NCBI GenBank assembly: GCA_958510825.1
Contig: OY294046.1
Location: 8,630,049 to 8,694,048 of the forward strand
Origin: Brachypterus glaber
Taxonomy: Eukaryota; Arthropoda; Insecta; Coleoptera; Kateretidae
Direction: 5' to 3'
Length of the DNA: 64,000 nt
In this document: positions 53,240-64,000 of the stretch, in pieces
Layout: every line of letters begins with the position of its first letter
How positions within the stretch are numbered: the first letter of the stretch is position 1
Notes under the pieces: generated by a model
Told to the model about the DNA's origin: nothing
Database searches by the model: none
What the model saw: the letters and a program-made list of their open reading frames with translations, nothing else
Translations under genes and position numbers: made by a program

Positions 53240-56140
53240 ATTGAAATCATATGTTTTTTTTAACTAATTTTGGATCGCTGAGACCGAATCTGGCTTCAGA
53301 ATGTTTCTATTACCTCAAGTTTATGAGAAAAATGAGGTAAAAGTGGTAAAACATAATTATTTTAGCCCTCTGTTGTTCTAAAAGCATTGGAGATAAAAGT
53401 ATTTTGAGGGCAAATTTGTATTGGGCGACTCAATATTAGTTAAAAAACAACTTAAATAATAAAAACTTTAAATTCCGAGGTAAAAAAATTAGGGAATGAA
53501 AATATCTTTAAGAAATGGATCCTGTGACACAACTAAGTAGTGGTGGGGGTGAGAAGATCATCCCTCTAAGGGAACAAGCTAAGCGTCACGTACTCATACT
53601 AAAAAACGTAAATTGTTTGAGTGCATTTTTCGTGTTACAAAATTACGAGACCGCAGGTCGAGGAATTTTGACGAAAAATGCACTAAAACAATTTCCTTAA
53701 GCAAAATGTTTTTTTTATAAACAGTAAAAAATTATGTATAATTCAACATGCACGAATGGTATTTTGAAAGACTATTTCACAAACAAAATAAGGAAGTATA
53801 TAATTTTACCATGTTTAATGTTGTTTCATATTTAAATTAAAAATTTAAGAACTAAGCAACAATATTACTTTACAACTATAATTAAAATTTTAAATCTCAA
53901 ATTTGCCGCGCTTTTAAAACCACGATGTTCACTTGTTCGAGAATGTTGGCAAGTCTAAACTTTGCTTGAGGGATATTTTATGCTTGAGATTATTCCAATA
54001 AAATAGTTGTTATCATATATTTTAGCATTCAAATAAAAATCATTGCTGTTTTTGTTTAAAAAGTTTAGTTTTCAACTGAAAAGAATATTATAATTATTAT
54101 TATTATTATTATTATAAAGTTTGGCAACGCTGTACTGGTACCAGTGCAGTCATTTGATGTTTTAATTTCCGTCATTTAAAAGAAGTAAATTATTTACTTC
54201 TTTAGTGTAAATATATTTTTAATAAATAAGTGTTTAAATTAGTATTAAGTGGCCTGTTTTTAATACCAAGATTCAATTAAATAAATTAAATTTATGAATA
54301 TCAGATATTTAAAGCTTTTAAGATGAAAAGTGCATAAAATATAATATATTGCCTGAGATTAATTAGAGTTTATACCTAGGATGTTTTGGTAATAAAATAA
54401 GCATTTATATTTCTTATCAATAAAAATAAATCAACTAAAGGTAAGCTTTACAAAAATATAACATTTAATAAGATGTCATTAACTGTCAGTTTCTTGTTTC
54501 CATAGTAACAAGTGATAATTGCACATGTGAAAAAATTATCAGATTCATTTTGATCTGATTGGTCAAGAAACTAAAAATGCAAGGTTTTAATTGGCCTATA
54601 TATTGTTTGTGAAATAGTCTACGTATACTCGGCGCATGATCTGTCTGAGTAACAAATTGGATCAAGGAAGCTATGATTAGTGGTTTAAAAATGACTTTTA
54701 GTAATATTTTTGTAGCCCATTGTGCTTTTGATAATTTTTAACATTTAGGTTAAATTGACTGTCATTTTACGTCTTACAAATAATAACAAAATCTGTTTAA
54801 AAAGTAAAACTTTGTTCAAAATTATAATAAAAGTAAGTTTTTATTCATAAAGTGCTATTATAAACTTAAATTTAACATTACCTGAATAAAATTACGGACC
54901 AGTATTATTTTAACCAAAAAATTCTCTTCTATAGTGTTTACTTCAAAAATTTATAGAGCACTGCATTATATTATTTCATTTAAACAAAATGTTTATAGAT
55001 TGATGCTTTAGTTTTCTTTTTATGCACTTTTCTTGTTATTAATTCTTGCTAAAGCAAATTATTTGGATTTTTTTATAAATGTCAAAATAATGTCTTGATT
55101 GACAATAAATTTTAAACAAGATGAAAACCTTACATAAGGAACTAAATATATTCTGCCAACCAAATAACAAGAAACAAATGACCATCAACTCAGATAGATA
55201 ATGCGCGGAGTTTAATACGGTAATTACATATAGTGCGGAAAAGCACCTCGTAGAGATTGTCTAAATATACCGTTACTCGAGGTGCTTGGAGAATCTTGAA
55301 AAATAGATAAATAAATTCCCTCCTTTATGTTTTCTTTTTAAGATTTCCAAGCTTTCTATGCTCTGGAGAGGCTTTTGTTGGGTATTATCCTTTCTCAAAA
55401 TATATTGCTTGCTTTCCTTACAGGAAGGATTACCGCTGAAATAGAATACAATACTTGAGTGTTGTCTTTAAGTTTTTAGCGTTTTATTAAAAGATTAATA
55501 ACTCAGAATATTTTTTTTTTCAACTATCATAATATCGGTTTCAACCAATAAAAAACAAGACATTATCATAACGACGGGATATTTTCGTCTCGAATATATA
55601 CCAGAAAATCGAATATATACCAGTTTTCTAGTTCTTTGATATAACAAGCTTGATAATGTAATATTATAACAAAATATCAACTAAAATGCAAAATTAAAGC
55701 AATTTTTATGTTTTATTAGTTTATTTTTATTCAATATTAATAAAATTTAACGAATTTAGATCTTTTTTATTCCAAAAATTAGAAATGTCAAACATGAATT
55801 TATTGTGTCAAAATAAATTAACATCAAATTAATTATTATTATTTATTTATTCAAATTACTTTTGAAGATTTAAATTGTTAAAAAATTGTTTCAAAAATAG
55901 TCCTGCAAATACGCCTCCAGATTCGGTATGAAAAATAAATATGAAATCTATAATCTATAATAACGCGAGAATCGGGGTATGAAGTGTATGAATTTTGGTA
56001 CAATTTGCGTTACATAATACTTGAGATTTTGGAAACATTCTGGGAAACCCTGAAATAAAAAAATAGTTTTCTTTAGAATCTCAGGGAATAGGTATACTAT
56101 TATTAACCTAAGTAGCTATATTTAGCTTTAGCTACGTAGC
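53240..56140. other. Gene-free AT-rich stretch
   Basis: Only small features: a hairpin at about 53,617-53,685 (GTGCATTTTTCGT / ACGAAAAATGCAC), an (ATT)n run at 54,092-54,118, and a half copy of the 30,143 hairpin at 55,925-56,025. No exon-like open frame was recognised. Confidence 0.5.
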
Positions 56141-56145
56141 TAAGT

Positions 56146-56433
56146 GCCTATTCACAAGCTCACATAAGAACATAAAACATAACAATGCGATGATTGGCTT
56201 GATGGGCCCCCATGTATCTTGTAAGCCAATCACGGCATCGCTTTCTTATGTTTTATGTTCTTATGCAAGCTTCTGGATATGCCTTAAGGCCTATACAGAA
56301 GCTTGCATAAAAACATAAAACATAAGAATGCGATGCCGTGATTGGCTTACACGATAAATGGCGGCATATCAAGCCAATCACGCATCGCATTGTTATGTAC
56401 TATGTTGTTTTGCGAGCCTGTGGATATGCCCTT
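56146..56433. repeat. MITE family D, two abutting copies
   Basis: 56,146-56,285 and 56,286-56,433 meet at ATGCCTTAAGGCCTAT. Both hold GCCAATCACGGCATCG or its complement and CTTGCATAA-type ends. Confidence 0.7.
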
Positions 56434-56635
56434 AAAGTACTTCGTCACGCATAATGAATAAATTTATTTTAAGAAAAACATATCGATCTGTTTGCATTCA
56501 ATTACGCCTAAACTAATAAAGTATTTTCTTTCAATAATTTTGATTATTCCAGGTATATTTAAATTCAATTAAATTAAAATATATTTTAAAATTTTATTCA
56601 ACCCTTGTAAATACATATTACGTACACAGAAAAAA

Positions 56636-56892
56636 AGGATTCCAACAACCAAGGACACGTGTCTTTCGATATGTTCAAAGCCATATTCTCTTGTTTCAAG
56701 GCTAGCATTTCTTTCAACCAAAGTCAATGTCCTTGAATAAAGAGCAGGGGTTTTTGAATGAAGGTCAGCGCTTTTCATTCAGGGACATTAATGTCAATTG
56801 ACTTTGGTTCAAAGAAATTCTAGCCTTGAAACAAGAGATTATGGCTTTAAAAATATCCAAAGATACGTTTCCTTGGTTCAAGAAATCCTTTT
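56636..56892. repeat. Foldback element, AAGGATTCCAACAACCAAGG end
   Basis: The left half is mirrored by CCTTGGTTCAAGAAATCCTT at the right; TTGTTTCAAGGCTAG and TTGACTTTGGTT also pair. Arms about 110 bp. Confidence 0.8.
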
Positions 56893-57145
56893 TAACCGAC
56901 TTTCAAAAAAGGAGGAGGTTATCAATTCGACGTGTGACTTTGTTTTTTTGTATGTTTGTTCTCGCATAACTTTGGAACGGATGAACGGAATTTGATGAAA
57001 CCTTTTGCTACATAAAGAGGACATTCCTGAGGTGGTCCCATTTTAATTTGACGCTCGGATAATGCCGGGTAAGCCGGATAATCAAGATAAATCTAATCGT
57101 TTTAACGCAATTTCACTTAAAACCGGTAAAAAATAATAAAATAAG

Positions 57146-57228
57146 TCGGTGCCAATTTCACAGCAAAAAATTTAACAACATAAGTATTTAATTTAGGGAG
57201 TGGTTAAATTGGCACCGGCTTATTTTTC
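57146..57228. repeat. Short hairpin
   Basis: AAGTCGGTGCCAATTT pairs with AAATTGGCACCGGCTT around a 45-bp loop. Confidence 0.75.
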
Positions 57229-57473
57229 ATTTTTTACTTTTTAGGGAGAGAAGTCGGTTCATTTTTTTTGCGAAAAGTTTTTATTTTTGTGTAATATCGA
57301 AATTTCAGTATAAACTGTGGACTTTTTTCATTTTAAATTATTTAAAAGTAAATTTAATTCTCTACAAGATATTGTTAATTTTTGTGAAAAATATATGGGG
57401 GAGACGGTCGAAAATAGCAGGGAGGTCGGCAGTGTCTATTTAGTTATTTTAAATTATTTCATTTTCAAATTGA

Positions 57474-57509
<36 letters not shown>

Positions 57510-57512
57510 CAC
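57474..57512. repeat. (AT)n microsatellite, left bracket of the satellite block
   Basis: AT run followed by CTATCAATAGGAGGCCCG, which reappears inverted beside the (AT)n at 63,185. Confidence 0.9.
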
Positions 57513-57944
57513 GTATAACTATCAATAGGAGGCCCGATACATAGCATAGGTGATTCGAAGCCCGGGTTTAGGGGCAAGGAAAAAAGATATATGTGTAACG
57601 CTAATACGAGTCCCTATTATATTTTCCGGTCATAGCAAGCCCAAATGCATATTTTTTTGATTTTTCACAGTTATTTGAAGCCCTGCGATGTTGCCAATAT
57701 TTCCTACTTATAAATTCGATATAATAATTATTTAAGTTGTCTTTGTATGAAAGTTTAACGCTTGTTTTTTAATGATAAATGAATAATATTGTTATAAAAG
57801 TAGTTTTTATTTTTAATATTTAAAATGTTTAAAATGTAATGAAACTATTTTGTTTTTTATTAAAAAAGTGATGTTTTGGTCTGGTGTAAAAAAATATCAA
57901 CATAATTTGGAATAAATAAGGTTAACGTTTATTTAGAAAAATGT

Positions 57945-60900
57945 TTCAAAGGGGGAAGCCACCATTAAATATTGTCCGATGGGGTTCAAATTTTAGGATG
58001 GGGTGCGGGAAGGTCTCTTAAGTCAGCATACAAAATTTCAGCCCGATCGGATAATTTAAAGTTCTCGTTTTTTACCATTCCGCAGAAAAAAATCGTTTCG
58101 CAGACGTAAACCAACCCTAAATATTTTCCGATGGGGTTAAAATTTTAAAATGGGGTGCAGGGAGGTCCCTAAAGTCGCTGTAAAAAATTTCAGCCCGATC
58201 GGATAATTCAAAGTACTCTTTTTTACCGTTCTGCAGGAAAAAATTATTTCACAGGCGTAAACCAACCCTAAAAATTTTCCGATAGAGTTGAAATTTTAGA
58301 ATGGGGTGCAGGGAGGTCTATAAAGTCAGCATACAAAATTTCAGCCCTATCGGATAATTTAAAGTAATCGTTTTTCACCATTCCGCAGAAAAAAATCGTT
58401 TCGCAGGCGTAAACCAACCCTAAATATTTTTCGATCAGGTTATAATTTTGGGATGGGGTGCAGGAAGGTGCCTTAAGTCAGCATACAAAATTTCAGCCCG
58501 ATAATTTAAAGTACTCTTTTTTTACCGTTCCGCTGAAAAAAATTGTTTCAAAGGGGGAAGTCACCCTTGAATATTGTTCGATGGGGTTGAAATTTTATGA
58601 TGGGATGCAGAAAGGTCCCTTAAGTCAGCATAAAAAATTTTATACCGATCGGATAATTTCAAGTACTCGTTTTTTACTATTCCACAGAAAAAAAAGTTTC
58701 GGAGGCGTAAACCAACCCTAAATATTTTCCAATGGGGTTGAAATTTTAGGATGGGGTGCAGGAAAGTCCTTTAGGTCAGCATAAAAAATTTCAGCTCGAT
58801 TGGAAAATTTAAAGTACTCGTTTTGTTTCATTCCGCAGATAAAAATCGTTTCGCAGGCGTAAACCAACCCTAAATATTTTCTGATCGGGTTATAATTTTA
58901 GGATCGGGTGCAAGAAGGTGCCTAAAGTCAGCGTACAAAATTTTAGACTGATCGGATAATTAAAAGTACTCTTTTTTTACCCTTCCGCAGGAAAAAATCA
59001 TTTCACAGGCGTAAATCAACTTAAAATATTTTCCGATCGGGTTATAATTTTAGAATGGGGTGCAGGGTGGTACCTAAAGTCAGCATACAATATTTCAGCC
59101 CGATCTGATAATTTAAAGTACTCGTTTTTTTACCATTCCGCAGAAAAAAATCGTTTCGTAGGCGTAAACCAACCCTAAATATTTTCATATGGGGTTGAAA
59201 TTTTAGAATGGGGTGCAGGGAGATCTCTAAAGTCACCACAAAAAATTTCAGCCCAATCGAATAATTTAAAGTTCTCTTTTTTTACCGTTCCGCTGAAAAA
59301 AAAAATGGTTCAAAGGGGGAAGCCACCGTTAAATATTGTCCGATGGGGTTAAAATTTTAGGATGGGGTGCAGGAAGGTCTGCAAAGTCAGCATACAAAAT
59401 TTCAGCCCGATCGGATAATTTAAAGTACTCGTTTTTTACAATTCCGCAGAAAAAATCGTTTCGGAGGCGTAAACCAACCCTAAATATTTTCCGATGGGGT
59501 TAAAATTTTAAAATGGGGTGCAGGGAGGTCCCTAAAGTCGCCGTAAAAAATTTCAGCCCGATCGGATAATTTAAAGTTCTCGTTTTTTACCATTCCGCAG
59601 AAAAAAATCGTTTCGCAGGTGTAAACCAACCCTAAATATTTTCCGATGGGGTTGAAATTTTAGGATGGGGTGAAGGGAGGTCCCTAAAGTCACCACAAAT
59701 TTTCAGCCCAATCGGATAATTGAAAGTTCTATTTTTTACCGTTCCGCTGAAAAAAAATGTTTCAAAGGGGGAAGCCAGCCTTAAATATTGTCCGATGGGG
59801 TTCAAATTTTAGGATGGGGTGCAGGAAGGTCTCTTGAGTCAGCATACAAAATTTCAGTCTGATCGGATAATTTAAAGTACTCGTTTTTTACCATTCCGCA
59901 GAAAACATCGTTTCGGAGGCGTAAACCAACCCTAAATATTTTCCGATCGGGTTATAATTTTAGAATGGGGTGCAGGGGGGTACTTGAAGTTAGCATAAAA
60001 AAATTCAGCCCGATCGGATAATTTAAAGTACTCGTTTTTTACCATTCCGCAGAAAAAAATCGTTTTGCAGGCGTAAACCAACCCTAAATATTTTCAGATG
60101 GGGTTGAAATTTTAGAATGGGTTGCAGGAAGATCCCTAAAGTCACCACAAAAAATTTCAGGCCAATCGGATAATTTAAAGTTCTCTGTTTTTACCGTTCC
60201 GCTGAAAAAAAATGTTTCAAAGGGGAAGCCACCCTTAAATATTTTCCGATGGGGTTTAAATTTTAGGATGGGGTGCAGGAAGGTCTCTTAAGTCAGCATA
60301 GAAAATTTCAGTCCGATCGGATAATTTAAAGTACTCGTTTTTTACCATTCCGCAGAAAACATCGTTTCGGAGGCGTAAACCAACCCTACATATTTTCCGA
60401 TCGGGTTATAATTTTAGAATGGGGTGCAGGGTGGTACCTAAAGTCAGCATAAAAAATTTCAGCCCGATCGGATAATTTAAAGTACTCGTTTTTTACCATT
60501 CCGCAGAAAAAAATCGTTTTGCAGCAGTAAACCAACCCTTAATATTTTCAGATGGGGTTGAAATTTTAGAATGGGGTGCAGGAAGATTCCTAAAGTCACG
60601 ACAAACAATTTCAGGCCAATCGGATAATTTTAAGTTCTCTTTTTTAACCGTTCCGCTGAAAAAAAAATGTTTCAAAGGGGAAGCCACCGTTAAAATTTTC
60701 CGATGGGGTTAAAATTTTAGGATGGGATGCAGGAAGGTCTGTAAAGTCAGCATACAAAATTTCAGCCCGATCGGATAATTTAAAGTACTCGTTTTTTACC
60801 ATTCCGCAGAAAAAATCGTTTCGGAGGCGTAAACCAACCCTAAATATTTTCTGATGGGGTTGAAATTTTAGAATGGGGTGCAGAGAGGTCCCTAAAGTCG

Positions 60901-62610
60901 CCCTAAAAAATTTCAGCCCGATCGGATAATTTAAAGTTCTCGTTTTTTACCATTCCGCAGAAAAAAATCGTTTCGCAGGCGTAAACCAACCTTAAATATT
61001 TTCCGATGGGGTTGAAATTTTAGGATAGGGTGCAGGGAGGTCCCTAAAGTCACCACAAAAATTTTCAGCCCAATCGGATAATTGAAAGTTCTATTTTTTA
61101 CCGTTCCGCTGAAAAAAAAAATGTTTCAAAGGGGGAAGCCACCCTTAAATATTGTCCGATGGGGTTCAAATTTTAGGAAGATCTCTTAAGTCAGCATACA
61201 AAATTTCAGTCCGATCTGATAATTTAAAGTACTCGTTTTTTACCATTCCGCAGAAAACATCGTTTCGGAGGCGTAAACCAACCCTAAATATTTTCCGATC
61301 GGGTTATGATTTTAGAATGGGGTGCAGGGTGGTACCTAAAGTCAGCATAAATAATTTCAGCCCGATCAGATAATTTAAAGTACTCGTTTTTTACCATTCC
61401 GCAAAAAAAAATCGTTTTGCAGGCGTAAACCAACCCTAAATATTTTCAGATGGGGTTGAAATTTTAGGATAGGGTGCAGGGAGGTCCCTAAAGTCACCAC
61501 AAAAATTTTCAGCCCAATCGGATAATTGAAAGTTCTATTTTTTACCGTTCCGCTGAAAACAAATGTTTCAAAGGGGGAAGCCACCCTTAAATATTGTCCG
61601 ATGGGGTTCAAATTTTAGGATGGGGTGCAGGAAGGTCTCTTAAGTCAGCATACAAAATTTCAGTCCGATCGGATAATTTAAAGTACTCGTTTTTTACCAT
61701 TCCGCAGAAAACATCGTTTCGGAGGCGTAAACCAACCCTAAATATTTTCCGATCGGGTTATAATTTTAGAATGGGGTGCAGGGGGGTACTTAAAGTTAGC
61801 ATAAAAAAATTCAGCCCGATCGGATAATTTAAAGTACTCGTTTTTTACCATTCCGCAGAAAAAAATCGTTTTGCAGGCATAAACCAACCCTAAATATTTT
61901 CAGATGGGGTTGAAATTTTAGAATGGGTTGCAGGAAGATCCCTAAAGTCACCACAAACAATTTCAGGCCAATCGGATAATTTAAAGTTCTCTGTTTTTAC
62001 CGTTCCGCTGAAAAAAAATGTTTCAAAGGGGAAGCCACCCTTAAATATTTTCCGATGGGGTTTAAATTTTAGGATGGGGTGCAGGAAGGTCTCTTAAGTC
62101 AGCATAGAAAATTTAAAGTACTCGTTTTTTACCATTCCACAGAAAACATCGTTTCGGAGGCGTAAACCAACCCTAAATATTTTCCGATCGGGTTATAATT
62201 TTAGAATGGGGTGCAGGGTGGTACCTAAAGTCAGCATAAAAAATTTCAGCCCGATCGGATAATTTAAAGTACTCGTTTTTTACCATTCCGCAGAAAAAAT
62301 CGTTTCGGAGGCGTAAACCAACCCTAAATATTTTCCGATGGGGTTGAAATTTTAGAATGGGGTGCAGGGAGGTCCTTAAAGTCGCTGTAAAAAATTTCAG
62401 CCCGATCGGATAATTTAAAGTACTCTTTTTTTACCGTTCCGCTGAAAAAAAATTGTTTTAAAGGGGGAAGCCACCCTTAAATATTGTTTGATGGGGTTGA
62501 AATTTCATGATGGGGTGCAGAAAGGTCCCTTAAGTCAGCGTACAAAATTTCAGCCCGATCGGATAATTTAAAGTACTCTTTTTTTACCGTTCCGCAGGAA
62601 AAGATCGTTA
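57945..62610. repeat. Satellite array, ~150-bp units with a ~450-bp higher-order repeat
   Basis: About 31 units share CAGCCCGATCGGATAATTTA, AAGTACTCGTTTTTTACC, ATTCCGCAGAAAA, AAATATTTTCCGATGGGGTT and TTTTAGAATGGGGTGCAGG. Most units carry GGCGTAAACCAACCCT; others carry CAAAGGGGGAAGCCACCCTT instead. The second type starts near 57,951, 58,553, 59,315, 59,767, 60,232, 60,677, 61,131, 61,573, 62,028 and 62,463, so from 59.3 kb every third unit is of this type. Open frames across it are artefacts. Confidence 0.95.
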
Positions 62611-63089
62611 TTTCCCACTGTGAATCCCACGAGAGTCCGTTAACGGAACTTGATAGACAGTTTTTTTCTTACAATAAAAACTCTTTGAAATATAGAAAAT
62701 ATTTAAAGTTATTTATTGAATTTAGGTATGTTACGTTAACTTACCTTGAGCTTTTAAAGCAAGCTCTAATATCTTCTTAGACCTATTCATTTCTTCTTTA
62801 ACAAGCACATGACCACAAAAGATTTAGCGCCAATTAATACTACAGTGCTGAACAATTTAAGTTGAAGTAGTCAACAACGTTGCCAAATCTTAGGGACTCA
62901 TATCATATGACAACTACATAAAAATACATGCAACATACAGTTCTACTGTGTCGCCATCTAGTTCAACTTCCGTGAACACAGGCGCGTATATTTTGATGGG
63001 TATTAGAATAATAGGAAGCCCTGGGCAATTTTTCAAGTCTTCTTCTTCTACTATATTTAAGGTCCAATAAAACGATATACACTATAAAA

Positions 63090-63183
63090 AATTCGAAGCC
63101 CAAAACCGGGCCTCGTATGTCGGTAGTGGGCTTCGTATCGCAGGTCGAACATGCAATTTCGGGCTCCCTATTGATGGAATATG
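63090..63183. repeat. Right bracket of the satellite block
   Basis: AACCGGGCCTCGTATG, GGGCTTCGTATCGC and CGGGCTCCCTATTGATGG are inverted relatives of the sequence at 57,510-57,570 (CTATCAATAGGAGGCCCGAT, GATTCGAAGCCCGGGTTT). Confidence 0.65.
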
Positions 63184-63184
63184 A

Positions 63185-63246
<62 letters not shown>
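63185..63246. repeat. (AT)n microsatellite
   Basis: An AT run of about 60 bp with no interruptions after the first few bases. Confidence 0.95.
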
Positions 63247-63248
<2 letters not shown>

Positions 63249-63819
63249 TTATGTATAGCATAGGCGCCGACGAAATCCCAGGGGACCCAAAATTTTTGAA
63301 GCAAAAAAAGAATTTTTTATTAAATGAAAAAAGACTTTTTCAATATTAACTATTTGTTGCTTTTATTGCCATGCATTTACGAAATTTAAAACAGAATTTC
63401 ATTTTCTTCAACATTGTGTCAATTTATTTAAAAGATATTTGGGGAAAGACGGACGCACAATATAAAATCACAATGCCAGTTTACCCCTTATTTCAACCAA
63501 CCTTGATATCCTCTACTTTTAAGTGTACATATTCCATATATACAATATATGTATTATAAACAACACGCACAACAAATAAAAAACAAACCAATCGATCTGC
63601 TTGGTTAAAATATAAACTAATACAACGTGTCCCTCCAGAATACGTACTATAGTATTATATAATTAATTATATAATTAATTGTATAATTAAAAAAATAAAA
63701 CCACTTTTACCACTGGTAGGAAAAAAACACGTAAAAACAGCATATGCCGTTAAGACATCTTAACGATAGTTTGATTTAGTATTAATTTAGAAACTACGGG
63801 TGGACCCCTGTATATAGTG

Positions 63820-64000
63820 TTGCCGCCTAAGGCCTATCGTCTTGCTGTCGTCTCGTTATCGTTGGAAAGAACGATAGCGAGAGTTGAAAAAATATCCTAT
63901 CGTTGTTACGATAACGAGAGGCCTCTCGCCCGTAACGAGACCGACGCGAGAGCGATAAGTATCGTACAATCAGAGACAGTCGAATGTTGAAGCCACCTAA
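63820..64000. other. CpG-rich segment with TATCGT / ACGATA words
   Basis: Unlike the rest of the window, this stretch has many CpG and repeated CTATCGT, ACGATA, GCGAGAG and AACGAGA words on both strands. It runs off the right edge. A promoter of a neighbouring gene or a repeat end are both possible. Confidence 0.3.

Noticed and set aside
53515..53700. ORF beginning MDPVTQLSSGGGEK
   Set aside because: No recognisable domain; its second half is a hairpin (GTGCATTTTTCGT and its complement), so it is more likely repeat DNA.
56798..56995. ORF similar to the one on the opposite strand at 56,569-56,778
   Set aside because: The similarity arises from the arms of the foldback at 56,636-56,892, not from related genes.
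58458..61827. Multiple 65-87 residue ORFs in the satellite
   Set aside because: They repeat with the satellite period on both strands and show no coding signature.
1..64000. tRNA, rRNA or snRNA genes
   Set aside because: No convincing A/B-box pair with a cloverleaf and no rRNA core was seen by eye; a covariance-model scan would be needed to exclude them.

Overview
The window looks like a piece of a large, AT-rich, transposon-crowded arthropod genome, most likely an insect. Coding sequence interrupted by GT-AG introns, a TRPA-type channel, a TWIK-type potassium channel, Jockey-clade and RNase H-bearing non-LTR retrotransposons, mariner and hAT-like elements, and very many inverted-repeat (MITE or foldback) elements all point that way. 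A beetle or hemipteran would fit, but the order cannot be fixed from the sequence alone. Only two host genes are supported, both on the minus strand; most of the rest is mobile or repetitive DNA.

Layout. 1-1,700: one copy of a repeat whose inverted partner lies at 51.7 kb, a hairpin, and a foldback MITE. 1,703-5,356: an intronless TRPA-family channel with an ankyrin domain enlarged by in-frame tandem duplication of a module of about 108 residues. 5.4-14 kb: promoter-side DNA, T/A-rich dispersed repeats, a 705-bp near-perfect palindrome (8,962-9,666) and several MITEs. 14.2-18.2 kb: a TIR element of about 780 bp split by a 5'-truncated Jockey-clade retrotransposon with a 12-bp target duplication. 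18.5-27.7 kb: a dense series of TIR elements, including a mariner-like element with a broken transposase sitting exactly at the centre of a 2 x 424-bp foldback.

28.1-51.7 kb (minus strand) holds a two-pore-domain potassium channel gene of the TWIK/KCNK1 type. I assembled it from exons with matching splice phases: five common exons (36,309 down to 28,142) and two alternative first coding exons, 1b at 37.4-37.7 kb and 1a at 51.5-51.7 kb. Its introns are full of transposons. At the 3' end of exon 5 a TA-targeted element landed on the ancestral splice donor, and the element's own end now appears to supply a replacement donor in the same phase. This is the most interesting observation in the window.

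37.8-39 kb carries several short motifs that match the hammerhead-ribozyme core, three of them in a tandem repeat with a compensatory base change in stem II. A second, short copy of the Jockey element lies at 40.8-41.6 kb. A GC-rich minisatellite occurs at both 42.0-42.7 and 50.8-51.2 kb. At 44.9-45.8 kb one element contains a 10-bp and a 49-bp tandem array. 46.3-48 kb holds decayed RT and RNase H retrotransposon remnants. 57.9-62.6 kb is a satellite of about 150-bp units, organised over much of its length as a trimer of about 450 bp, and bracketed by inverted sequences that each end in an (AT)n tract.

The two host genes are not known to work together beyond both encoding cation channels. No tRNA, rRNA, CRISPR or prokaryotic operon structure was seen.
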